64,000 bases of DNA from Hermatobates lingyangjiaoensis. Its lineage: Eukaryota; Arthropoda; Insecta; Hemiptera; Hermatobatidae. Shown here piece after piece: positions 12,138 to 18,834 of this stretch; position 1 is the stretch's first letter; each line of letters begins with the position of its first letter. The DNA lies in assembly GCA_026182355.1 (NCBI GenBank), contig JAPFBL010000366.1, forward strand, positions 1-64,000, read 5' to 3'. The notes beneath the pieces were generated by a model. That model had not been told where the DNA came from, did not search any database, and saw nothing but the letters and a program-made list of their open reading frames with translations. Both the position numbers and the translations under genes were made by a program.

Positions 12138-14156
12138 TTCAAACAATCTCGTCTCACATTTCAACTCTATATGACCTGACGAAAACCAGTTATTTTGTTT
12201 GACAGATCTTAGTTCCATTCTGTGTAAGCCATTACTGTGGTTCAGACGTTGATTTTATTCCTGCGTTCTCTGTGAAATTTTGTTGTATATAGATTTCATT
12301 AAATTGAACGGCTGTTCCAGCACTGACTGTTTTACTGGACTTTACAAACTTCTACCTTCTTGTGATCAAGGAGCACTTGAAAAAGAGGAAATTGACAAGT
12401 TATATTTATTTTCTTCTTCTTATACATAGTTTAATATACTTATTATTTCCTTTCCTCTTTTGTATATTCTTTCAATATACTTAATTTTTTTTTCAATATA
12501 TATATACGATATTTTTACGATCTTTTAACTTCTCCTACTATTTTTTAACTAATTTTTTTACTTCTCTTAATAACTATTCTATAATTTTTACAACATTTGT
12601 AACTTTTCTTTAACTTGACTTTACCTTCCCTTTTTATAACCCTTTTTTAACTTCGCTTTATAACCTTTTTACTTTTATAACATTTATAACTGCTTTTAAT
12701 TTGCCTTAAAATTTCTTTTTTTTAATTTTTACCGTATCTACTTTTACTTATTTCTATTCCTTATACTCTTTTATTTAATTAATCTTAATTTTTTTTATTA
12801 GAGTTTTATTTTTGTTTTAATCTTTATAACAATGTCACATGGATAACTCCATATAATAGTATGACAAGATTTCACATAAACTCGTGGAATAACAATCAAT
12901 GATCAAACCACAATATGAAATGAAAAAAAAAAGTCTAAGATCTTTCAACCACAACAGTAGTCTTCGTCAGTTGGGTTTTGACCCCGACGAAGACCGCTTG
13001 TTGTGGTTGAAAGATCTCAGTCTATTTTTACCATTTCATATTGTGGTTTGATCATTGATACTATATAATTGTGAGATAAAGATCTTTCGACAAGTAACTG
13101 GTTCTTGTCAGAGTCATACAATTGCTCATTTTCGTTGTTGTTTGTAATCAGTTAACTGAGTCAAACATTTCAGCATATTAATGTTTACTTTTATTATTAA
13201 ATGTATAGGGATTTTGATTATATTTTGCTAAATAGGGAATCAAAGGAGATTGTTGTGTAATTGTAATACCAGTATAGGATATGAATGATTTTTTTTTGTT
13301 TTAAGGGTCAGACGCATGCACTGGACACCGAGGTCTTGAACACAATTGCGGCTTGTGTGCCAAGTCTTTCAAAACACTGAGACAGTTGAATGCACACAAC
13401 CTGAGCCACTTCGAGTACACGAAGAATGAGAGTGGGAGGACGAGATGTAAGGTGTGTGGGGAGGTGTTGGAAAACGTGCGTCTATCTGAGCACATGAGCA
13501 GTCACATGAGCTCTCAGGTGTGCATGTTGTGCGACAAGCCTTTCCCGAATAGGGCAGCCCTAATGCACCATGTGAACAGCGCACACACTCTCGATAGAGC
13601 CCAGCGCTGCCGACTCTGCAGGAAGACCTTTGCTGGTAAGGAAGAACTGGACGCCCATGTGCGCTCACATCGGGTTGTGCGCAAAGAATATGGCTGTCGG
13701 GACTGTGGTTTGACTTTCAGAAGCAAATCAGCCTGTTGGAGTCATTTGAATAACCATTCTCGGCAAAACCTTAGGCCTGGATTTGAATGCAACCTTTGTT
13801 CTCGTGTTCTCTCCACTAAGGCAACATTGCGAGAACATATGTTCATTCATTCAGGTGAAAAGCCATTCGAGTGCCTACTGTGTGGCAAGCGAATCAGGCA
13901 CAGAGCAAATTTCATTATTCATGTAGCCCTTCACAGCAAGGGAGGTGCCTTATTCCACTGTCCTCACTGCTATACGACGTTCTCGACCAAGTCACAGCTG
14001 AACGCCCACGTGACAGCCGCCCACCCGCAAGACAAGCCCTTCGGCTGCACCATCTGCGGCATGCGCTTCCTCACGGAGACGCGCTTCGTCAAGCATGCCA
14101 TAACCCACGACGCCACCCTCCTCGAGGAGTCGTTGCCGCCCAGGGTCGCCGCCTGA
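1213..14156 (+). CDS. C2H2 zinc-finger protein, three coding exons (join 1213-1275, 3536-3605, 13306-14156)
   Basis: Spliced gene of 327 codons plus TGA. Exon phases are 0, then 1, and all junctions are GT-AG. The product starts with a short acidic leader (MEEDSVEAMLARMNEEVAAPK), continues through an acidic exon 2 ending in a CHIC motif, and then has nine clear C2H2 fingers in exon 3 (CGLC, CKVC, CMLC, CRLC, CRDC, CNLC, CLLC, CPHC and CTIC starts). A canonical HSGEKPF linker follows the sixth of the nine, and a PQDKPF linker precedes the last. CHIC may begin a degenerate extra finger split by the phase-1 intron. Such proteins are nuclear and bind DNA; the target is unknown and I do not recognise a specific orthologue. 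The first ATG directly follows a splice acceptor, so it may be the start or an internal methionine with more coding sequence before the window. Introns of 2.3 and 9.7 kb are filled with hAT and PLE insertions. Confidence 0.85.
1314..1844. mobile_element. hAT DNA transposon remnant with 8-bp target duplication
   Basis: Flanked by a perfect 8-bp duplication ATGTAGCC (1306-1313 and 1845-1852). The ends are CAGAGGTTCCCAAA and an imperfect inverse of it. The interior retains a decayed hAT transposase C-terminus. It sits in intron 1 of the zinc-finger gene. Confidence 0.85.
1510..1689 (+). pseudogene. hAT transposase C-terminal (dimerisation) region, pseudogene
   Basis: Reads SFWNYLIPEFPAVEKVAL then LLLFPTT, stop, LRETEFSV, stop, TAIETKYRSRLN and NLRIKLS. 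This is the conserved ETxFSxLTxIKTKYRxRL block of ZBED/hAT transposases. Two in-frame stops show it is dead. The upstream catalytic part is missing. Confidence 0.85.
1853..2930. other. intronic AT-rich DNA, no recognised feature
   Basis: Lies in intron 1 of the zinc-finger gene. Includes a self-complementary AT stretch around 2530-2565. No ORF or transposon ends seen. Confidence 0.4.
2936..3012. repeat. short inverted repeat (hairpin), about 30-bp arms
   Basis: CGTCATACCTTGTAAGATGA pairs with TCATCTTACGAGGTTTGACG, with a further GGAGTC/GACTCC pairing around a small loop. Probably a tiny foldback insertion. Confidence 0.7.
3536..3605 (+). CDS. zinc-finger gene, second visible coding exon
   Basis: The acceptor TTCTTTTAG is followed by GTCTATTGC, and the donor is TGTG before GTATGC. 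The 70 nt encode an acidic stretch (GDLEDDLFCDEEEDFCHIC) and end in phase 1, which joins in frame to the exon at 13306. Confidence 0.75.
3690..3740. repeat. (TA)n microsatellite at a PLE boundary
   Basis: About 50 bp of TA dinucleotides immediately before the 5'-truncated PLE fragment at 3762. Confidence 0.95.
3762..4500 (+). mobile_element. 5'-truncated Penelope-like element (PLE), 3' portion
   Basis: Contains the GIY-YIG endonuclease end of a PLE (3778-4194), a T-rich 3' UTR, then a terminal repeat with the hairpin segment CCTGAAGACGAGGACATCG at 4426-4444. It is bounded on both sides by (TA)n. Confidence 0.8.
3778..4194 (+). pseudogene. PLE GIY-YIG endonuclease fragment
   Basis: 138-residue open frame. 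Zinc-knuckle-like CGRRGCLTCP, the VYRL strand in place of GIY, FYVG in place of YIG, the Arg in LSLRMNNHR, the HASSHG block and the catalytic Glu region RASEEA are all present, ending SAPGLNLNR. The reverse transcriptase part is absent, so it is a fragment even though the frame is open. Confidence 0.85.
4503..4528. repeat. (TA)n microsatellite between two PLE insertions
   Basis: 26 bp of TA separating the end of the PLE fragment from the left arm of the large palindrome. Confidence 0.95.
4526..6514 (-). mobile_element. Penelope-like element, left arm of a ~4.1 kb palindrome
   Basis: 5'-truncated PLE copy oriented leftwards: reverse transcriptase plus GIY-YIG ORF (6506-4944), an AT-rich 3' UTR, then a terminal repeat ending at (TA)n. 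It is an almost exact reverse complement of 6628-8617, with position pairs summing to about 13142. Confidence 0.9.
4944..6506 (-). CDS. PLE reverse transcriptase / GIY-YIG endonuclease, 520 aa (5'-truncated)
   Basis: Retroelement polyprotein. The RT domain starts at GRPIVSSYG (residue 8). Motif A is LLVTMDVTSLY (Asp70), motif B GTAMGTRMAPSFANLF (from Gly130), motif C RFIDDIFFIW (Asp169-Asp170). A basic, Pro/Ser-rich linker leads to CGRRGCLTCP (~386) and the GIY-YIG nuclease: VYRL ~428, FYVG ~438, catalytic Arg in LSLRMNNHR, Glu in RASEEAH ~502. All catalytic positions are intact. Usual PLE proteins carry 150 or more residues before GRPIVS, so this ORF lacks its N-terminus; the Met is simply the first available. 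Copies use TPRT-type insertion in this family (established knowledge). Confidence 0.9.
   Translation of the reverse strand: MPNNPPPGRPIVSSYGCLTERISAFVDFILQPLVSSQHSFCKDSFHFLDKIKSVSLPESPPYPILLVTMDVTSLYTVIDHSEGLTALRYFLSSRPLPHSPSTDFIITLASFVLKHNAFKFDEDFYLQIKGTAMGTRMAPSFANLFMAHLENSFFQTCHLLPSLYTRFIDDIFFIWTHGISELEVFIDNFKSFCSSISFTHNISNRSTTFLDVDITLNNSSLITSVHSKPSNPHLYLHFNSCHPPHIKKSIPRSLSIRIHRICNRLQDKHLHINSLKSKFVERGYPLPFLTRRLVPATTPHNPTSTSSSSPSGSPYLITTYFPGIHRLGTIIKELFPIISSSPATSKTFPNPPHLSYRRPPNLGNFLSHRKLTSTRANSLPSGAQLCGRRGCLTCPIINPQPHFTAPPHNTLYPVATDCSCTSKNCVYRLECTKCDSFYVGQASTKLSLRMNNHRASVNSRSHLPIAIHANSHGLPFNECYRLQILRQIPPNSKDLTLRASEEAHIWLLSARSAPGLNLKR
6515..8655 (+). mobile_element. Penelope-like element, right arm with upstream partial terminal repeat
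   Basis: Begins with a partial terminal repeat (6520-6615) that is a direct copy of 8564-8656, then the 5'-truncated coding region, 3' UTR and complete terminal repeat ending TTCCAACGAAAAAAAGTG before (TA)n. A leading partial copy followed by the element is the usual PLE pseudo-LTR arrangement. Confidence 0.88.
6636..8159 (+). pseudogene. PLE reverse transcriptase / endonuclease, frameshifted copy
   Basis: Essentially identical to the 520-aa ORF on the opposite arm, with intact RT motifs A, B and C. A one-base deletion in the run near 8057-8060 shifts the frame just before the endonuclease Glu block, so the reading ends in an unrelated tail at 8159. There is also a Val to Ile change in the FYVG motif (FYIG). 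The open frame extends upstream to 6507 only because it reads through the partial terminal repeat. Confidence 0.88.
8655..8680. repeat. (TA)n microsatellite at the right end of the palindrome
   Basis: TA run directly after the PLE end; the next PLE-derived repeat starts right behind it. Confidence 0.95.
8685..8770 (+). repeat. PLE-derived terminal repeat fragment, AGATCT family
   Basis: Contains GACT, CTGACGA, hairpin ACCG/CGG, GAAAGATCTTAGTC: the hammerhead-like layout at 8695-8738. Confidence 0.7.
8775..9310. mobile_element. PLE-derived foldback, ACGT family, ~200-bp arms
   Basis: Left arm (minus) and right arm (plus) share AACTCACATAGAGAACTA, a segment ending in GCCCTGAAGATGAT, and the boundary CCTAGGAAGGAG. 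Hammerhead-like cores lie at 8861-8904 (minus, CTAAAGA variant) and 9239-9282 (plus). Confidence 0.75.
9418..9600. repeat. small foldback with ~55-bp arms next to (TA)n
   Basis: Arms 9418-9470 and 9491-9546 share ATTACAATGCTCTAAG and ATTAAACACCACAATAAAC as reverse complements. The centre reads GAAAGGCCTTAGAGC, the 3' half of the AGGCCT-family motif. Confidence 0.75.
9605..10378. mobile_element. PLE-derived foldback without coding sequence, ~370-bp arms
   Basis: Both arms carry the terminal-repeat block with CAACACTGTTGGTCTCCAAC, CTCTCCTGATGACGG and AATTAGAGACAGTAAG, in opposite orientation, around an AT/ATT-rich centre near 9990-10030. The same block is found in the coding PLE at 8466-8570, so this is a non-autonomous relative. 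Confidence 0.8.
10374..10405. repeat. (TA)n microsatellite
   Basis: TA run at the right edge of the foldback. Confidence 0.95.
10640..10980 (+). repeat. decayed PLE terminal repeat
   Basis: Ends with TTCTGACAAAGACC and CTGAAAGACCTTAGCC, a degenerate AGATCT-family hairpin at 10915-10955. The rest is unclassified. Confidence 0.45.
11052..11275 (+). pseudogene. PLE endonuclease C-terminal fragment
   Basis: Reads NITLLYQENDLRRLHILEAL then CIREKKPNLNNQ, the conserved C-terminal block of PLE GIY-YIG domains (R-x-x-x-E-A-x-x-I-x-x-x-K-P-x-L-N-x-Q). It is a different PLE lineage from the 520-aa copy. The first ~80 bp are repeated directly at 11281. Confidence 0.6.
11281..11387 (+). repeat. direct duplicate of 11052-11135 followed by (TA)n
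   Basis: ATGCACCTGACTGCAGGTGC and about 65 following bases repeat the sequence at 11052 exactly, then run into TA repeats. Confidence 0.85.
11388..11545. mobile_element. PLE-derived foldback, AGATCT family
   Basis: ATCAATGATCAAACCACAA and its complement bracket the element. Right half carries a complete hammerhead-like unit: GACT 11432-11435, CTGACGA 11436-11442, helix GACCG/CGGTT, GAA 11461-11463, AGATCT 11464-11469, T, AGTC 11471-11474. Confidence 0.75.
11562..11945. mobile_element. PLE N-terminal fragment duplicated as a foldback
   Basis: Arms 11562-11728 (minus) and 11735-11900 (plus) are reverse complements. The plus arm reads HRKVIRKLESVNKKLVNAEA then ICLREDLLPLYTN, the Lys/Arg/Leu-rich helical N-terminal region of PLE proteins, ending at (TA)n. 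Confidence 0.65.
11950..12135 (+). repeat. PLE terminal repeat, ATAT family, with (TA)n
   Basis: CCCTGACGACGAACTTCAG then TTCGAAATATCGACCCAG and a donor-like GTAAGT, ending in TA repeats. Confidence 0.65.
12140..12870. other. T-rich low-complexity DNA with a decayed PLE hairpin
   Basis: A degenerate CTGACGA...GACAGATCTTAG unit lies at 12170-12212. 12420-12840 is a pyrimidine-rich AT stretch with repeated AACTT/TTTTAACT words and no ORF. Confidence 0.4.
12870..13130. mobile_element. PLE-derived foldback, AGATCT family
   Basis: Inverted copies 12890-12965 and 12970-13062 share ATCAATGATCAAACCACAAT, hairpin and AAGATC; a third decayed unit in minus orientation lies at 13079-13118. Confidence 0.7.
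13306..14156 (+). CDS. zinc-finger gene, terminal exon with nine C2H2 fingers
   Basis: The acceptor TTTTAAG precedes GGTCAGACG. The exon runs 851 nt to TGA at 14154-14156. All nine fingers have intact C-x2-C and H-x3/4-H ligands. The last ~150 bp are notably richer in G+C (third-position C/G) than the surroundings, which contrasts with the AT-rich flanks and supports real coding selection. Confidence 0.92.
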
Positions 14157-14560
14157 CCTTCCCCCTACTTGTAAATACTCTTTAGATAGCTGTAGGCATC
14201 ATTTCTACCCTACTTATAATTTAAACAGTTTTATTAATAATTGTACAGCAGCTGCAAATAATTGTTTCAAATGTTGTGATAGTGGCATTAAATAGTTTCA
14301 TATTCGAGGTCACGATTAATTTTTTGTTCCAAAAATATTGTAATGAATTTATGAAACTTAATTCTATCGTAAAAAAATTCTTTTTTTGGCAAATATAATT
14401 ACTTACAGATGTACTATCCAGTCTAAAACAGAAGTATTATGGATGCAGTAATATTTACAAACAAATGTTATTCTTACAATACAAAATCTCTGATAATGTG
14501 AATAAACCTAAAATATCTAATTCTATTTTGGTTGGAGCTTTGAAAAAAAGAGAAAACAGT
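14157..14560 (+). other. 3' UTR of the zinc-finger gene with poly(A) signal
   Basis: AT-rich, non-coding sequence after the stop. A canonical AATAAA lies at 14501-14506, about 350 bp downstream of the stop, and is the best poly(A) signal candidate. The exact cleavage site cannot be placed. Confidence 0.5.
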
Positions 14561-14879
14561 ATTTGGAATTCTGTATAAACATGTTTTGATTTTTAAACTG
14601 TTCCGATTTGTGCATGTGTCTTTTATTCAAAATGTTTTTAAATTAAATTTTTAAAAATGAAACATTAAAAGGAAATTTATTTAAGAATGAGAGGTTTTTA
14701 CAATAAATGCATCCCTTTAATGATATTCAAAGTATTGCATGTAAACTTACAAATGGCAGTGGTTTCCAAAGGACGTGATGTCCATACTTCGTATTATTTC
14801 AGGTACATAACAATATTTATCCTGATGATATTAATACTCTTATTCCTCCCGATCTTCAGTGTTGAGTCATCTATTTACT

Positions 14880-15370
14880 TCCCAAGTTACACAATCCTTT
14901 TAAAATGCCCTATTCACCTCCTCCTGCTAGACCCATTGTTTCAAGCTTTGGAGAATAGAGCAATGCGGACCTCTTGTGGCTGTGAAACCTGTCACGACCT
15001 TATTAATCCCCACCTATTACTGTACCCTTTCCTTTCCCTTAATAATAATATATGCTCATTCCCCCCCCCCCCCCCCCCCCCAACTCACACGTCCTGTACT
15101 TCCTGGAACTGCGGTTATCATTTGGATTGCACTCAGTCTGATGGTTTTGACGTTGGTTTGCTACTAAGTTGAATATTCATATATTCACAGAGCTTCTGAT
15201 GGTCAGCGCAGTAACCTGTCCATCTCCATCCAAGCAAACCCCCATGAATGATTTAATTATTTCACGTGTCCATATCTCAGATGTTAACCTCCGTGTTAAT
15301 TTAAGAGCTTCTGGAGAAGCACATACATACCTCCTTAAAGCTTGCTATAACCCTGTTCACTCAATTTAAA
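14880..15370 (+). pseudogene. PLE pseudogene with internal deletion and 21-C tract
   Basis: Begins MPYSPPPAR-PIVSSFG-like (start of RT), then jumps directly to the endonuclease part (CGCETCHDLINP, TSCTSWNCGYHLDCTQ), so the whole RT core is deleted. Stops and frameshifts follow. A run of 21 C at 15061-15081 lies inside. Confidence 0.75.
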
Positions 15371-15424
15371 CTTTATATTTTTATTAACTTTTCATTATTG
15401 TTGTTTTATGTTTTAGTTATTTTA

Positions 15425-15645
15425 TTTTGTGTAAGTTGGCAATGCTACATATCACATTGACGTACTAGCTGCGCTACTTGTTTACTTACTGTTTGCCAAC
15501 CGAGAATTCTTCATTCTCCTCCTCTTGATGACGAAAAGGTCAAAATATTAAAGTGGTTTTTGTTGTTTCTTCGTATTCTTTTCTTTTAATCGTTTTATAA
15601 GTAGTCCTAACGGACTGTTTCATGTTTTGAACTACTTTATATATA
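15425..15645 (+). repeat. PLE terminal repeat fragment
   Basis: TTGATGACGAAAAGGTCAAAA hairpin region at 15524-15545 (variant core), followed by GTCCTAACGGACTGTTTCA, typical of the terminal repeats here. Confidence 0.55.
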
Positions 15646-15649
15646 TTTT

Positions 15650-16100
15650 TTTTCAAAAGTCACTCTGACAGCTTCAGACGAAGCATATATTAGTCTTCTG
15701 GGGGTTAGATCTGCTTCTGTGCTTAACCTCAATCTTTAATTGTTCCTTTTATTTATTTTTAGTCTCTTAATTAATCTTTTGTTTACTTACTTATTTTTTT
15801 AGATTGGCTTTTACAATGTGTTAATATTGTTATTTATTTTTTATTTTGCTTTTATTACTTTATCTATCCCTTGCCTCCTCCGTAATTTGGCTACACTGTT
15901 TGAGTGCTTCTTCAAGGACTCCAGCCAGTCGTTACCTGTGTTCGGAGTGACTCACATATATCTTCTTGATGAAGAGGCCATCGGAATATAGTAGTGAATG
16001 TCTGTGATCTCATTTATGTGTGTTCTTTCTGTGAATCTAGGTTGTACATATATAACCTGTACAGAAAAACGATCTACTACCAATATTTCGAGAGTAAGGA
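15650..16100 (+). mobile_element. PLE 3' end fragment with terminal repeat
   Basis: KVTLTASDEAYISLL then the end LNLNL of the endonuclease (15655-15737), a T-rich UTR, GGCTACACTGTTTGAGTGCT, and a decayed ATAT-family hairpin at 15968-15998. Confidence 0.65.
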
Positions 16101-16139
16101 GTGCCTTGAGAGTTCGACATATTTATATAGATATAATTT

Positions 16140-16260
16140 TTTTTTATAAGAACTCGGTCAGTTCTTTGGGATCAAATTAAACATTTAAAACCGAAACTTT
16201 TGCAATAAGAGTTTAATTTGAACCTGCAGAACTGACTGAGTCCTGATAGAAAAAGATTAT
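16140..16260. repeat. foldback with ~30-bp arms
   Basis: ACTCGGTCAGTTCTTTGGG and GAACTGACTGAGTCCTGATA are inverted around a short centre. The same block recurs at 18045-18110, 57345-57390 and 58845-58910. Confidence 0.65.
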
Positions 16261-16289
16261 TTTATCAGGTCCATACTTCTATCAATAAT

Positions 16290-16560
16290 ATATATGTTTC
16301 TGAGTAGACCGGGGAAGGATATATGATTTGTTACGAAGGTGACCAATAGGAGAGTAGTTTGTAGGTCCATGAGTTGGGTGAATATTGGCAGAAACATGAA
16401 CTTCTGTTTTCTTTCTATATCTGATTTTTTTGGTGTTGGGTGTTGGACACCACTCATGGACCTACAAACTAGGAGAGTAGGTCCATGAGTGGGGTGAATT
16501 TTGGCAGAAACATGAGCCTCATTTCGCAGTGAACTTCTGTTTCCTTTATATTCTTCTGTT
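16290..16560. repeat. terminal repeat related to the 59-60 kb palindrome
   Basis: Shares GGTTGTCCGGGGAA-like sequence, GACCAATRGGAG and TTGGCAGAAA with 58955-59130. A 48-bp segment containing GTAGGTCCATGAGT is repeated at 16352 and 16470. Confidence 0.55.
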
Positions 16561-16569
16561 TCTAGAAAT

Positions 16570-17440
16570 ATGAGAAAAGATAGATCTAAGATTAGCAGGA
16601 TTGCGGTAAGGTTTGCACCCTCTATTTTTTACTGCAAACCTGCTAATCTTAGATCTATCTTTTCTCACATTTCTTCTCCCAAGCCTCCCAATCAATACTG
16701 CTGGTGGTATGGTTCAATGCGGACGTCGTGGGTGTCTTACTTGTCCTATCGTCAATCCCGTTCCTTCGTTTACTTATTTCCTCAGCAAATGCACATACCC
16801 TATCTCCTACAAGACCTCTTGTACCTCTGGTAACTGGGTTTACCGTTTGGATTGCACTCAGTGTGATGCTTTTTACCACAGGTTGTCCATTGGTAAACGC
16901 AGTGACCTTCCCGTTGCTACTCATGCCAGTTCTCACGGACTCAGTTTTAATGACTGTTTCCGCGTACAGGTTCTGAGACAAATAAGTGTTAACAATTCAA
17001 AAGTCACTCCGAGGGCTTCAAAAGAAGCTCTTATTAGTCTTCTGGGGGGTAGATCTGCTCCTGGGCTTAACCTCAATCGTTGATTATCCTTTTATTTATT
17101 TTAGTCTCTTAGTGTATCTTTTGTTTACTTACTTATTTTTATTTTACTTTTTATTTTTGTTTGGGTTTTTTCAACTGTGTTAACAATTTTTGTTTTCATT
17201 CGTTATAATTTATTTTGCTTTTATTTCTTTTATCCTTGCCTCCTGTCCCGTAAGTTGGCTACACTCTTCTGTGCTCCTTCAAGACCACCGGCCAGTCGTT
17301 GTCTGCCTGCAGAGCGACTCGTTTCTAGGTCTTCTTCCTGATGACGAGGACATCGAAATATAGTAGTGAGTTTCTGTTTCATTTCTGAGTGTTCTTTGTG
17401 TCAATATAGTTTATTTAGTACGTGGAATCGTTTCATTTAA
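16570..17440 (+). mobile_element. PLE fragment with GIY-YIG pseudogene
   Basis: Starts with an inverted repeat (AAAAGATAGATCTAAGATTA and its complement, 16572-16672), then coding remnants to 17084, T-rich UTR and an ATAT-family terminal repeat at 17225-17420 with CCTGATGACGAGGACATCG. Confidence 0.75.
16706..17084 (+). pseudogene. PLE GIY-YIG endonuclease with internal deletion
   Basis: Same lineage as 3778-4194 (CGRRGCLTCPIVNP to SAPGLNLNR) but about 14 codons around the YIG motif and the catalytic Arg are missing (CDAFYHRLSIGKRSD), so it cannot be a working nuclease. Confidence 0.8.
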
Positions 17441-17454
17441 TTGGTTATATATAT

Positions 17455-17649
17455 ATATATAGATTCGCGCTCCGTTCTTCGACGTGGGGAGATCTCTCTC
17501 ACTTCGTCCTCTCTACTAGTCTACTCTCCTGATGACGAACAACAGTTCGAAATATTGAATTCTGTAAGTTTTCTTTGTATTCTCTTTTCTGTGTCGTGCT
17601 TTGTGTAATTTAAAGTTTTATAGTCCTTGTGGACCGTTTCTTATTTTTA

Positions 17650-17685
<36 letters not shown>
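17455..17685 (+). repeat. PLE terminal repeat, ATAT family, flanked by (TA)n
   Basis: CTCTCCTGATGACGAACAA, GTTCGAAATATTG and a GTAAGT at 17566-17571, then GTCCTTGTGGACCGTTTC and TA repeats at 17650-17683. Confidence 0.7.
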
Positions 17686-17689
17686 GGGT

Positions 17690-18027
17690 TTGAATATATA
17701 TTCAACTGAATATATATTCAGTTGGGTTTTTGACTCTGACGAAGACCGCTTGTTACGGTTGAAAGATTCCCATTTCTTATTGTGGTTTGATCATTGATTG
17801 TTGTTTCACGTGTTTATGTGAAATCTTTTTATATATTAATATATCAATGATCAAACCACAATAAGAAACAAGACTTAAGATCTTCAGTTTTTGACTCTGA
17901 CGAAGACTGCTTGTTACGGTTGAAAGATCTTAGTCTTGTTTTCCCATTTCTTATTGTGGTTTGATCATTGATTGTTGTTTCACGTGTTTATGTGAAATCT
18001 TTATATATATATATATATATATATTGA
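17690..18027. mobile_element. two to three stacked PLE-derived AGATCT-family foldback units
   Basis: Plus-strand hairpin units at 17727-17766 (truncated) and 17893-17935, with ATGATCAAACCACAATAAGA inverted copies between them and (TA)n at 18003-18026. Confidence 0.7.
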
Positions 18028-18131
18028 TAAAAGTATCGACCGTGGAATAGAAACAAAACTATAGTTTATCGGGAACCTGAAGAACTGACCTAGTCCCGAT
18101 AAACTATAGTTTTGTATATATATATATATAA
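18028..18131. repeat. foldback with ~22-bp perfect arms
   Basis: CAAAACTATAGTTTATCGGG and CCCGATAAACTATAGTTTTG pair around CCTGAAGAACTGACC. (TA)n flanks the right side. Confidence 0.8.
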
Positions 18132-18194
18132 TGAATTTGTGTTGTATTCATTATTAAAATTATATTCTCCTTATATATAATTTGGATAAATTAA

Positions 18195-18747
18195 AAACCA
18201 AGATATAACAAGATACCTTTATTCATAAAACAATACAAAATTAAATGTACTTATATTCAATTATATAAATCTATTTTAACATTTGAAAATCACAATACCT
18301 TAAGTCAAAAACTAAAGTAAGACTTCCACAATATTACATTGTCAGAGGATAAAAAAAGAATCCTCCAGTAACAACACAAGAAAATAACAACGCTTCAGAA
18401 TAATATTAAATTAATAATAAATCCCAAAACAAAAAAAATATGCCACAATAAATGTCATGACTTGACGATGAGCAATGGTAAATCTTAAGTATGTACATTT
18501 GATCACAATAATGTAAAATTATATACAATAAGTATTTAAATGAACTAATCTACTACCAAATATTTGCAATACATATCCTTAGTAAATAATAGGAATAAAT
18601 ACAATAGAATGATGTCAAAACAAGTTCATAACGAATAAAATATAGTACTGATATAATGAATCCCTCAGGAGAAAAAAAAGAGTCAGGAAATTAATATACA
18701 TAAGAGCGATAGATAGAAAAAACAAGAGAAGTTCGCAAAGCGAGGTG
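18195..18747 (-). other. AKAP1: AKAP1 3' UTR with poly(A) signal
   Basis: Non-coding AT-rich sequence downstream of the stop. AATAAA on the minus strand (TTTATT at 18218-18223) is the first strong poly(A) signal, giving a UTR of about 530 nt that stops just short of the PLE-derived foldback at 18020-18131. Confidence 0.45.
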
Positions 18748-18834
18748 TTAAACTTCTTGTGGAAGAGGGGCCTCTTCGCTTACGACCCAGCAAGCGAAAC
18801 CTTCATTCACGAGCATCTCATTCACCATCACCAC
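18748..18834 (-). CDS. AKAP1: AKAP1 terminal coding exon
   Basis: 87 nt including TAA at 18748-18750. Encodes VVMVNEMLVNEGFACWVVSE and a short acidic tail. The acceptor is GTGACACAG before GTGGTGATG. The NEMLVNEGFACWV stretch matches the conserved C-terminus of extended Tudor domains (L-V-x-x-G-x-A-x-W). Confidence 0.88.
   Translation of the reverse strand: MVMVNEMLVNEGFACWVVSEEAPLPQEV

Noticed and set aside
13369..13668. 99-codon antisense ORF
   Set aside because: Shadow of the zinc-finger exon.
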